Shown: piece by piece, positions 1 to 5,467 of the stretch | Layout: the number at the start of each line of letters is the position of its first letter | How positions within the stretch are numbered: the stretch's first letter is position 1 | NCBI GenBank assembly: GCA_934699305.1 | Contig: CAKUWM010000211.1 | Coordinates: 1-5,467, forward strand | Direction: 5' to 3' | Source of the DNA: an uncultured Saprospiraceae bacterium | Lineage (GTDB): Bacteria > Bacteroidota > Bacteroidia > Chitinophagales > Saprospiraceae | DNA: 5,467 bases | Notes under the pieces: generated by a model | What the model saw: only the letters and a program-made list of their open reading frames with translations | Told to the model about the DNA's origin: nothing | Databases searched by the model: none | Translations under genes and position numbers: made by a program

Positions 1-140
1 AACTTTACCTTACTATGTGTGAATAACAAATATCCCTTTCATTACTTTATTCCAATCAACGTCTGACTCTTGATATGATGGATTAACTCTTTAGAAAGAA
101 AGACTTTATTATTTGATTTCCCACTTGAGAGGAGAAAAAA

Positions 141-248
141 ATGGAGTCAATCGGGAAATTTGTTATATACTTACCATCTATTGATTGTTTATTAATATTA
201 AATTTGCTTACTAAATTTAAAAAATGGATCATATTATACCGGCATTAA
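141..248 (+). CDS. Possible 35-residue upstream ORF / leader peptide overlapping glyA start
   Basis: An ATG at 141 opens a 35-codon frame ending in TAA at 246-248, overlapping the first 25 bases of glyA in a different frame. It is preceded by GAGAGGAG (127-134) six bases upstream, a classical Shine-Dalgarno spacing and the best such site in the window. The predicted peptide (MESIGKFVIYLPSIDCLLIL, then NLLTKFKKWIILYRH) is hydrophobic with a basic C-terminal end. I do not recognise it. It could be a leader peptide translationally coupled to glyA, a small membrane peptide, or chance. Bacteroidota rarely depend on Shine-Dalgarno sequences, and AT-rich DNA easily yields short frames of this kind, so confidence is low. 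Confidence 0.2.
   Translation: MESIGKFVIYLPSIDCLLILNLLTKFKKWIILYRH
199..206 (+). promoter_or_regulatory. Possible Bacteroidota -7 promoter element for glyA
   Basis: TAAATTTG matches the Bacteroidota primary sigma -7 consensus TAnnTTTG exactly. The nearest upstream TTG, at 181-183, lies only 15 bases away, shorter than the usual spacing to the -33 element. Transcription from here would begin around 213 and leave a leader of only about ten bases before the glyA ATG. The match is clear, but the weak -33 and very short leader make it tentative. If this is the promoter, the ORF at 141 is not on its transcript. Confidence 0.2.
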
Positions 249-1498
249 TTGCCAAAGAATTACACAGACAGCGAGAAGGTATTGAACTTATTGCATCTGA
301 GAATTTTGCTTCTGCTCAAGTCATTAAGACGATGGGCACAGTTCTAACCAATAAATATGCGGAAGGTTATCCCGGGAAGCGTTATTATGGCGGATGTGAA
401 GTCGTGGATGAAGTAGAACAACTTGCTATTAACAGGTTGAAAGAGTTATTTGGTGTTGAATATGCCAATGTTCAGCCACATAGTGGCGCACAGGCAAATG
501 CGGCCGTCTTTTTGGCTTGTCTTAATCCTTACGATAAGGTGTTGGGTTTTAATTTGTCTCATGGTGGTCACTTGTCGCATGGTTCACCGGTAAATTATTC
601 CGGAAAAGTATATACACCGGTCTTTTATGGTGTTGAAAAAGATACCGGATTAATTGATATGGACAAAGTGGCAGAAATTGCCAAAAATGAGAATCCAAAA
701 TTGATTATCTGTGGAGCATCGGCATATAGCAGAGACTGGGATTATAAAAGATTTAGAGAGATTGCTGATTCAGTAGGTGCACTTTTACTCGCAGATATAG
801 CACATCCTGCCGGCTTGATAGCAACCGGATTCTTGAATGATCCTGTTCCTCATTGCCATATTATAACATCTACGACACATAAAACTTTGCGTGGCCCTCG
901 TGGTGGAATGATTATGATGGGAAAAGACTTTGACAATCCATGGGGCAGAACAACTACTAAAGGAAAAGCCATACAAATGTCTTCTGTTTTGAATAGTGGA
1001 GTCTTCCCGGGAATGCAAGGTGGACCGCTGGAACATGTGATAGCAGCTAAAGCAGTTGCATTTCATGAAGCATTGCAACCTGCTTATAAATCCTATATCC
1101 AACAAGTTATTCTTAATGCAGCTGCCTTTAGCGATGCCTTTAAGGAGAGAGGATACAATGTTTTAAGTGACGGCACGGATAATCATTTGGTATTGCTTAA
1201 CCTTCATTCTAAAGGAATAACCGGAAAAGATGCGGAAAATGCACTTATTAAAGCCGATATAACGGTGAATAAAAATATGGTACCTTTTGATACCGAAAAA
1301 CCTACCATTACATCAGGCATTAGAATAGGTGCGCCGGCAGTCACTACACGGGGCTTTATTGAAGACGATTGCCGCGAAGTTGTTGGATTTATAGATGACG
1401 TACTAATGAATATGGGTAACGAAAATAAAATTGAAACAGTTAAAAAGGCAGTTAATGCAAAGATGAAGCAATTTGCCTTGTATGAAGGTGAATTTTAA
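224..1498 (+). CDS. glyA: Serine hydroxymethyltransferase (GlyA)
   Basis: This is a cytoplasmic PLP enzyme that converts serine and tetrahydrofolate to glycine and 5,10-methylene-tetrahydrofolate, the main entry of one-carbon units for purines, thymidylate and methionine. The 424-residue product is full length for bacterial GlyA. Visible family signatures are ELIASENF (21-28), the substrate/PLP loop GYPGKRYYGG (48-57), HLSHGSPVNYSG (116-127), DIAHPAG (191-197) with the Asp expected to contact the pyridine nitrogen and the His to stack on the ring, TSTTHKTLRGPRGG (215-228) with Schiff-base Lys220, and SGIRIGAPAVTTRG (364-377) with carboxylate-binding Arg367. The segment GRTTTKGK...FPGMQGGPLEHVIAAKAVAF (241-280) has the form typical of Bacteroidota GlyA. 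The start is fixed by an in-frame TAA at 218-220, two codons upstream. There is no Shine-Dalgarno sequence before it, only AAAAA. The gene is followed by 335 non-coding bases, so it is probably transcribed on its own. Confidence 0.98.
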   Translation: MDHIIPALIAKELHRQREGIELIASENFASAQVIKTMGTVLTNKYAEGYPGKRYYGGCEVVDEVEQLAINRLKELFGVEYANVQPHSGAQANAAVFLACLNPYDKVLGFNLSHGGHLSHGSPVNYSGKVYTPVFYGVEKDTGLIDMDKVAEIAKNENPKLIICGASAYSRDWDYKRFREIADSVGALLLADIAHPAGLIATGFLNDPVPHCHIITSTTHKTLRGPRGGMIMMGKDFDNPWGRTTTKGKAIQMSSVLNSGVFPGMQGGPLEHVIAAKAVAFHEALQPAYKSYIQQVILNAAAFSDAFKERGYNVLSDGTDNHLVLLNLHSKGITGKDAENALIKADITVNKNMVPFDTEKPTITSGIRIGAPAVTTRGFIEDDCREVVGFIDDVLMNMGNENKIETVKKAVNAKMKQFALYEGEF

Positions 1499-1683
1499 TA
1501 AATTCCTCTCTAACTAACTATTTACTTCCTTGTAAGTATTGTCCTTGGTAAACTTGTTTTGTTACTTATTATTCTTTTGTGCTTTTTTGGAACTTAATGA
1601 GATAATTGTGGCTTCTCAGTTACTAATTTTATAATGGAGATGCAGCGTTTTTTATTAATTTTAACTCTTTATGGATAATATGT

Positions 1684-1699
1684 TACATTTATAAATGTA
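1684..1699. repeat. Perfect 16-base palindrome, possible operator
   Basis: TACATTTATAAATGTA is an uninterrupted perfect inverted repeat, followed eight bases later by the shorter palindrome TGATATCA (1707-1714). It lies 134 bases upstream of the lipoprotein start, so it could be a dimeric regulator's operator for the operon. In RNA it would form only a weak A/U-rich hairpin. Such palindromes can arise by chance in AT-rich DNA, and no regulator family is identified. Confidence 0.35.
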
Positions 1700-1713
1700 T
1701 CAAAGTTGATATC

Positions 1714-1733
1714 AGGAGGTTTAGCGACCTTTT
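1714..1733 (+). terminator. Weak hairpin with short T-run, possible glyA terminator
   Basis: AGGAGGT (1714-1720) can pair with ACCTTTT (1727-1733) across the six-base loop TTAGCG. Only the inner AGGT/ACCT is fully Watson-Crick; two of the outer pairs are G-T wobbles. It is followed by AAATATTT rather than a clean T-tract and lies about 215 bases past the glyA stop. It is a poor intrinsic terminator, listed because nothing better is present between the two units. Confidence 0.2.
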
Positions 1734-1801
1734 AAATATTTATATATTATAACCTGTTGAAAATTTATACATTATATATAATAATATTGTTATCTTTAAA
1801 A

Positions 1802-1819
1802 ATTGAGTAAAAGCTCAAT
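1802..1819 (+). promoter_or_regulatory. Hairpin just upstream of lipoprotein start
   Basis: ATTGAG (1802-1807) and CTCAAT (1814-1819) are perfect inverted arms around the six-base loop TAAAAG. The stem ends 14 bases before the ATG at 1834. In the mRNA it would sit in the ribosome-binding region of a start that has no Shine-Dalgarno sequence and could influence translation of the first gene of the operon, or as DNA it could be a small operator. The six-bp stem is modest. Confidence 0.3.
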
Positions 1820-1833
1820 AACTGAATGAAGCT

Positions 1834-4089
1834 ATGTCAAAATTTTTAGGTTTATTTATTTTAATCTTAAGCTTTTCATCTATATCGTGCCATAGAGATG
1901 ATTTGGATATAGATATCAAGCAGAACGAGAGAAAGAGTCCTATCATTTATCAGGAGGTTGTATCAAGTATTTATGGTTTGGTCATTGATCAAGATGGAAA
2001 TCCTATACCAAATGCCAAAGTCAAAATTTATAATACCCAGACTACAACCAATGAATCCGGAATTTTTGTATTTAAGATGACAAAGATGGATTTACAAGGT
2101 ACCTATATTTCAGTTTCAAAAGAAGGGTATATTGATGCATCGGATTACATTTATCCGCGGTCTAACAGTACGGGTTACAGCTATATTCAAATAAGAAAAA
2201 ATAAAATTCATTTTAAATTATCTTCTACGTCCGGCGGTATAATTGAATTATCTGATGGAATCAAAATTACTTTTCCACCCAATGCCTTTAACACGGAACA
2301 GAATCAACCATATAACGGGTATGTATTTATTGATGCTTCTAACTTTAAGCCTACTGACACAAATTTAGGCATGGTCATGCCTGGAGGTCTTGTCGGTATT
2401 GATTTTAATGAAAGCCGTGTCTCTATTGGTGCTGCTGCACTTTTTTACATAAATGCTTACAGTGAATTTGGCAAACCGTTGATTCTGAAAGAGGGGATGA
2501 AAGCAGATGTTGACCTGCCTTTGAGTGATGCCAAAGATAATTTATCAATGTGGAACTTCGATTTGAATCAGGGATTGTGGATTCAATCCTCTATTGCTTC
2601 CAATACTTCAAGTGGCTATTCAGGCGAGATTCAACAATTGGGTCATTATATGTTGGGTAAACCATTTGAAATTATTGATTTGAGCTGTCGTGTTGTTGAT
2701 GCTCAAGGAATTCCTTTAAATCAAGTTAAAGTGGATATTACGGGTACAATAAATGGACAGGTTTTAACTGTTTATTCAGGATATACTGATTCAAAAGGCT
2801 TTTTTAATGGTAAGATGCCCAAAGGATATTCCCTTCAAATTAAACTTTCACCTATTACATGTCCACAAAATTATACCTTGATAGAAACGCCAGCATTTAA
2901 TCAACATACGGTATTGGATGATATCGTCATTGATTCTAATAAGAAAATGATAACTGTTCGGGTTTTGTGCAATGATAATTTACTTGAAAATTCGGCAATA
3001 CTGCTTAAGAAAAATGCTCAATATGTAATTTTGGATGTGGAGTCAGGTGAGGTCGCCTTTAACGTATATAATTATGCTTGTGATTTAAAGGATATTGAAT
3101 TGAGAGGAGTTGAGATGCCGACCGGTCAGCTTTCCGAAATTGAACCATTTGTAGAAGCCAATGTGCTTTATTCTTTAGATGTATGTAAAAATGGTTGTAA
3201 TCTCAACGCAATTTTTAATGCACATTGTGACTCTTTATCGATTCAGGTTTCTGGTGGAAGTGGTCAATATACATACTTGTGGAGTAATGGAATGACCGGG
3301 AATAATATTTCTATTACTTCCACGGAATCACATGTTTATTCTGTTACCGTGACAGATAATTTAGCACAGAGTTGTAGTAAAATTTTTACCAAGGAAGTTC
3401 CCGGACAGATTAACGCCGAAATTAAAGTGACCGATTGTAAATGGCCGGTTGTTATGCGAGTTGAAGGGAAAAACTTCAATAAAGTAGAGTGGACGACAGG
3501 AAGTCAGAACAAAGAGATTACTGTAACGCCTGATCACATTACGGAATACACAGTAACCGTTACAAATTCTTTAGGGTGCAGCAAAGCAATTTCTGTTGCC
3601 ATAGATCCCAAAAATTATCCACATATTGATAATGTCTCTTATTGCCATGCCAATTTTTATAATTTAAGTGGCGACTTTGGCAGTGGAAAGTTGCAAGGCG
3701 AAAATGGATTCTTTAAGAATTTATCAAATAAAGCTGATTTAGAGGGATTAAATGTCATTGAGACGGGTTATAAATTGTATGGGGATTTATATGGAGGTTT
3801 AAATTGCCAAAAAAGTTTTGAAATTAAATTACCCAATTATGACGGATTGAAGATTACAAATTTGGTAAATGAGGAGATTATAGATGGGAATAAGATTGAA
3901 TATAATACGGGAACAGGTAGTTGCTATAATTGCGATGCCGGAAATGTAGCCATATTTAACATATTTGATTTTAGTATTGATTATGTCAACTTAAATCAAA
4001 CCGGATTGCCACCCGGATACTATTATGTTGTGGTGAAAGATGCGATTACCGGGTGTTTTATTGCTCACAAAAAGGTTAAAATCTTATAG
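1834..4089 (+). CDS. Probable surface lipoprotein with carboxypeptidase-regulatory-like and SprB-like modules
   Basis: The 751-residue product begins with a lipoprotein signal (MSKF, hydrophobic 4-17, then SSIS before Cys19). The residues after the cysteine, HRDDLD, resemble the basic-plus-acidic export signal that sends Bacteroidota lipoproteins to the cell surface. Regions in order: a carboxypeptidase-regulatory-like beta domain at about 44-125 (VYGL-like start, DQDGNPIPNAKVKIYN, ESGIFVF, KEGYI); a beta-rich region at about 130-275 (GGIIELSDGIKITFPPNAF, later MWNFDLNQGLWIQ) resembling ZU5/FAM171-type extracellular domains; a second regulatory-like domain at about 283-345 (VVDAQGIPLNQVKV, DSKGFFNG); then Ig-like modules at about 455-520 (SGGSGQYTYLWSNG, VYSVTVTD), 527-590 (YTVTVTNSLGCS) and 672-750 (PGYYYVVVKDAITGC) that look like SprB repeats. 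Paired cysteines (465/514, 535/582, 697 or 700/741) fit one disulfide per module. No catalytic motif is seen; adhesion or ligand sensing is the likely role. It is the first gene of the operon with the sigma factor. The exact function is unknown. Confidence 0.85.
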   Translation: MSKFLGLFILILSFSSISCHRDDLDIDIKQNERKSPIIYQEVVSSIYGLVIDQDGNPIPNAKVKIYNTQTTTNESGIFVFKMTKMDLQGTYISVSKEGYIDASDYIYPRSNSTGYSYIQIRKNKIHFKLSSTSGGIIELSDGIKITFPPNAFNTEQNQPYNGYVFIDASNFKPTDTNLGMVMPGGLVGIDFNESRVSIGAAALFYINAYSEFGKPLILKEGMKADVDLPLSDAKDNLSMWNFDLNQGLWIQSSIASNTSSGYSGEIQQLGHYMLGKPFEIIDLSCRVVDAQGIPLNQVKVDITGTINGQVLTVYSGYTDSKGFFNGKMPKGYSLQIKLSPITCPQNYTLIETPAFNQHTVLDDIVIDSNKKMITVRVLCNDNLLENSAILLKKNAQYVILDVESGEVAFNVYNYACDLKDIELRGVEMPTGQLSEIEPFVEANVLYSLDVCKNGCNLNAIFNAHCDSLSIQVSGGSGQYTYLWSNGMTGNNISITSTESHVYSVTVTDNLAQSCSKIFTKEVPGQINAEIKVTDCKWPVVMRVEGKNFNKVEWTTGSQNKEITVTPDHITEYTVTVTNSLGCSKAISVAIDPKNYPHIDNVSYCHANFYNLSGDFGSGKLQGENGFFKNLSNKADLEGLNVIETGYKLYGDLYGGLNCQKSFEIKLPNYDGLKITNLVNEEIIDGNKIEYNTGTGSCYNCDAGNVAIFNIFDFSIDYVNLNQTGLPPGYYYVVVKDAITGCFIAHKKVKIL

Positions 4090-4662
4090 GTGGATATTGA
4101 CAATATACTACAAGGTTGCCTTAAAGGTCAACAAAAAAGTCAGGAGCTTTTAGTGCGGACATTCGCACCTAAGCTCTTGGCTATTTGTGAGCGATATTGC
4201 AAGGATAAAGAAATGGCAAAAGATGCTTTGCAAGAGACTTTTATAAATATATTTAAATATTTACATACGTATAATGGTGATTCAGAATTTATTACATGGT
4301 CACGAAAAGTAGCCGTCAATAATTGTCTTAGAATTAACAATAAATACTTTAAACTTCAGTTTGTTGAAGAGACAGAAGCGCGATTTGCCGACCATTCTTA
4401 TATCCCGGAGGCTTATAGTACTCTGTCCGTTGATGAAATAATGAAATTGGTCAAAAAATTACCTGATAGTCAATATATTGTATTTAATATGTTTGTTGTA
4501 GAAGGTTTCAGTCATCGTGAAATAGGTGAAGAATTAAATATTACTGAAAGTAGTTCCCGGTCAACGTTGACACGTGCCAGAATGCGCTTAATTGAAATGA
4601 TACAAAAATTGGAAGACCGAAATAATAATTCCCTTTTTAACTCTAAAATAGCGTTCTTATGA
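4090..4662 (+). CDS. Sigma-70 family (ECF-type) RNA polymerase sigma factor
   Basis: This 190-residue protein has the two-domain layout of extracytoplasmic-function sigma factors. Region 2 spans about 8-82: the helix around 16-38, then AKDALQETFINIFKYLHTY (43-61) for core binding and -10 recognition, and FITWSRKVAVNNCLR (67-81) for promoter melting. A linker of about 30 residues follows. Region 4 is about 114-176: DEIMKLVKKLPDSQYIVFNMFVVEGFSHREIGEELNI with the helix-turn-helix SHREIGEELNITESSSRSTLTRARMRL (141-167) that reads the -35 element. The start is GTG at 4090. It is forced, because the lipoprotein's TAG (4087-4089) is in the same frame directly before it and the next GTG would cut into region 2. 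The C-terminal end overlaps the next gene by ATGA, so coupling with a candidate anti-sigma partner is likely. It probably directs genes of the cell envelope, possibly including its own operon; targets are not shown by the sequence. Confidence 0.93.
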   Translation: MDIDNILQGCLKGQQKSQELLVRTFAPKLLAICERYCKDKEMAKDALQETFINIFKYLHTYNGDSEFITWSRKVAVNNCLRINNKYFKLQFVEETEARFADHSYIPEAYSTLSVDEIMKLVKKLPDSQYIVFNMFVVEGFSHREIGEELNITESSSRSTLTRARMRLIEMIQKLEDRNNNSLFNSKIAFL

Positions 4663-5467
4663 ATTATAAAGAGTTTGAAGCTAATATCAAGAAAAAATTA
4701 TCTCAACACGAGTCTAAAGTGGATGAAGATGCCCTTATTAAAGCTTTGTTCAACCCTCAAGAAAAGGCAAGAAGGCTTTTCCCATTATGGGGTTATTTTG
4801 CAGGAAGCTTCCTGATTTTAACCGCTATCGCCCTAATATGGACTTTCTCAGGGAATGTTAATGCTTTGGATGGTTCAAATAATATGCAAAGCAACAACAA
4901 ACAACAAGAAGTACGTAGTCAGGCAGAACCGGATGAAAATGATGTATATTCCAATAGTCAGGAAGCAAATAGTAATCATTCTAATTTAAATGACAATTTG
5001 GCTCAAGGTCCCAAATTAAACAAGAACAATGCAGTTAGCGATATTAATACATTCATGGCATCCGGAAACAGTCAGTCTGTGTTAAACTCATCCTTTAGTT
5101 CTACTTCTTCTAAAAGAGCACAAAAGAATTCCTATTCAGCAGTTGAAAATAGGAAGAATAGTGTGTCGGATAAAAATGAGGATTTTCCATATAATGTCGA
5201 TATGGTGCTCATAAAAGACTATCATTCCGCTGATTTAGCGAAGCTGCCATTGATGAATTCTTTTATTACTGTTGATCAGAATAGTAAGGTAAGTTTTCTT
5301 CCGGATGTCAAATGCCCGACTTTTAAACAAAGAAAGGTTTACTCTTTTTCTATAGTGCCGGAAGTAGGAATTTTTTATCCTTTGGCATCAATGGATGGTG
5401 ACGATTCCCAAAACGAAGTTCTTCGCATACGAAAGAATAATGAAGTGTCTTTAGAAGGAATCCAAGC
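4659..5467 (+). CDS. Membrane-anchored candidate anti-sigma protein leading into a probable outer-membrane beta-barrel (3' end outside window)
   Basis: The frame starts at ATG 4659, inside the stop of the sigma gene (ATGA), and stays open for 269 codons to the window end, so the protein is incomplete at the C-terminus. In order: a charged cytoplasmic segment (1-40, MNYKEFEANIKKKLSQHESK...EKARRLF); one transmembrane helix (about 41-63, FPLWGYFAGSFLILTAIALI); a low-complexity linker (about 71-180) in which Asn, Ser and Gln make up nearly half the residues; then a folded part from about 178. From 227 on (KVYSFSIVPEVGIFYPL, then LRIRKNNEVSLEGIQ) the alternating pattern resembles the first strands of outer-membrane barrels found in Bacteroidota proteins of this kind. 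Basic residues before the helix predict N-in topology. Position after a sigma factor and the membrane topology suggest an anti-sigma role, but the N-terminal segment is short and has no zinc-binding HxxxCxxC motif, and no known anti-sigma domain is recognised with certainty. The barrel is an inference from a partial stretch. Confidence 0.8.
   Translation, partial: MNYKEFEANIKKKLSQHESKVDEDALIKALFNPQEKARRLFPLWGYFAGSFLILTAIALIWTFSGNVNALDGSNNMQSNNKQQEVRSQAEPDENDVYSNSQEANSNHSNLNDNLAQGPKLNKNNAVSDINTFMASGNSQSVLNSSFSSTSSKRAQKNSYSAVENRKNSVSDKNEDFPYNVDMVLIKDYHSADLAKLPLMNSFITVDQNSKVSFLPDVKCPTFKQRKVYSFSIVPEVGIFYPLASMDGDDSQNEVLRIRKNNEVSLEGIQ

Larger units (their letters stand above)
1499..1833. other. AT-rich intergenic region between glyA and the lipoprotein operon
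   Basis: These 335 bases hold no convincing gene on either strand. They should contain the end of the glyA transcript and the promoter of the downstream operon. Seen here: a weak 5-bp hairpin at 1523-1538 (TACTT/AAGTA) without a T-run, an imperfect direct repeat of TCCTTG(G)TAA at about 1527 and 1543, a perfect palindrome at 1684-1699, a hairpin at 1714-1733 and another at 1802-1819 just before the lipoprotein start. No strong intrinsic terminator and no full Bacteroidota -33/-7 promoter pair is evident; the nearest -7-like match is TATCTTTA at 1791-1798, one base off consensus and without a placed -33. Confidence 0.7.

Noticed and set aside
1..66. Frame open from the first base to TGA at 64-66, possible C-terminal end of an upstream gene
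   Set aside because: Twenty-one codons (NFTLLCVNNKYPFHYFIPIN...) are too few to recognise, and the other two forward frames also close within 26 bases, so any of them or none could be a gene end.
1..223. Possible riboswitch in the glyA leader
   Set aside because: No conserved glycine, SAM or folate riboswitch core or stable stem set could be recognised in this AT-rich stretch.
785..1105. Open frame of 106 codons on the minus strand inside glyA
   Set aside because: It lies wholly within a certain gene, its product is rich in Cys, His and Arg with no recognisable family, and it reads as the antisense shadow of glyA codons.
1589..1617. GGAACTT resembling an ECF -35 element upstream of the operon
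   Set aside because: The motif matches the E. coli sigma-E -35, but no convincing -10 follows at the right distance, it lies about 240 bases before the start, and the recognition sequence of this sigma factor is unknown.
4087..4092. Lipoprotein and sigma factor as one gene interrupted by a nonsense mutation
   Set aside because: The frames do join, but an exported lipidated protein fused to a cytoplasmic sigma factor is not functional, both products are complete as separate proteins, and GTG is a legitimate start.
4140..4340. Open frame of 66 codons on the minus strand inside the sigma factor gene
   Set aside because: It is antisense to region 2 of a well-supported sigma factor, and no family features are seen.

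Overview
The window looks like a piece of a Bacteroidota chromosome, plausibly the Saprospirales/Chitinophagales side of the phylum. This is inferred from three things: coding starts mostly without a Shine-Dalgarno sequence in AT-rich DNA, a GlyA of the Bacteroidota type, and an exported lipoprotein with SprB-like modules next to a sigma factor and a membrane-anchored protein that appears to run into an outer-membrane beta-barrel domain. All genes read left to right. No RNA genes, insertion sequences, CRISPR arrays or phage genes were seen.

Layout: 1-223 is an AT-rich leader with a possible 35-codon upstream ORF (141-248) that overlaps the next gene. 224-1498 is glyA, serine hydroxymethyltransferase, complete with its catalytic residues. 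1499-1833 is a 335-base AT-rich gap with a perfect 16-base palindrome and two weak hairpins; it separates the housekeeping gene from a different transcription unit. 1834-4089 encodes a 751-residue lipoprotein with a charged surface-export-like sequence after the lipid cysteine, two carboxypeptidase-regulatory-like beta domains flanking a ZU5-like region, and three cysteine-paired Ig-like modules of SprB type. 4090-4662 is a sigma-70 family (ECF-type) sigma factor whose GTG start directly follows, in frame, the TAG stop of the lipoprotein gene. 4659-5467, overlapping by ATGA and cut by the window end, encodes a protein with a short cytoplasmic segment, one membrane helix, a long Asn/Ser-rich linker and the start of a probable outer-membrane beta-barrel.

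The last three genes have no spacing between them and are very likely one operon. The most interesting reading is a cell-envelope signalling unit: a surface lipoprotein, a sigma factor, and a candidate anti-sigma protein tethered in the inner membrane that may reach across the periplasm to the outer membrane. The arrangement is visible in the sequence. The anti-sigma role, the barrel and the link to the lipoprotein are inferences. The housekeeping gene glyA appears unrelated to this unit.
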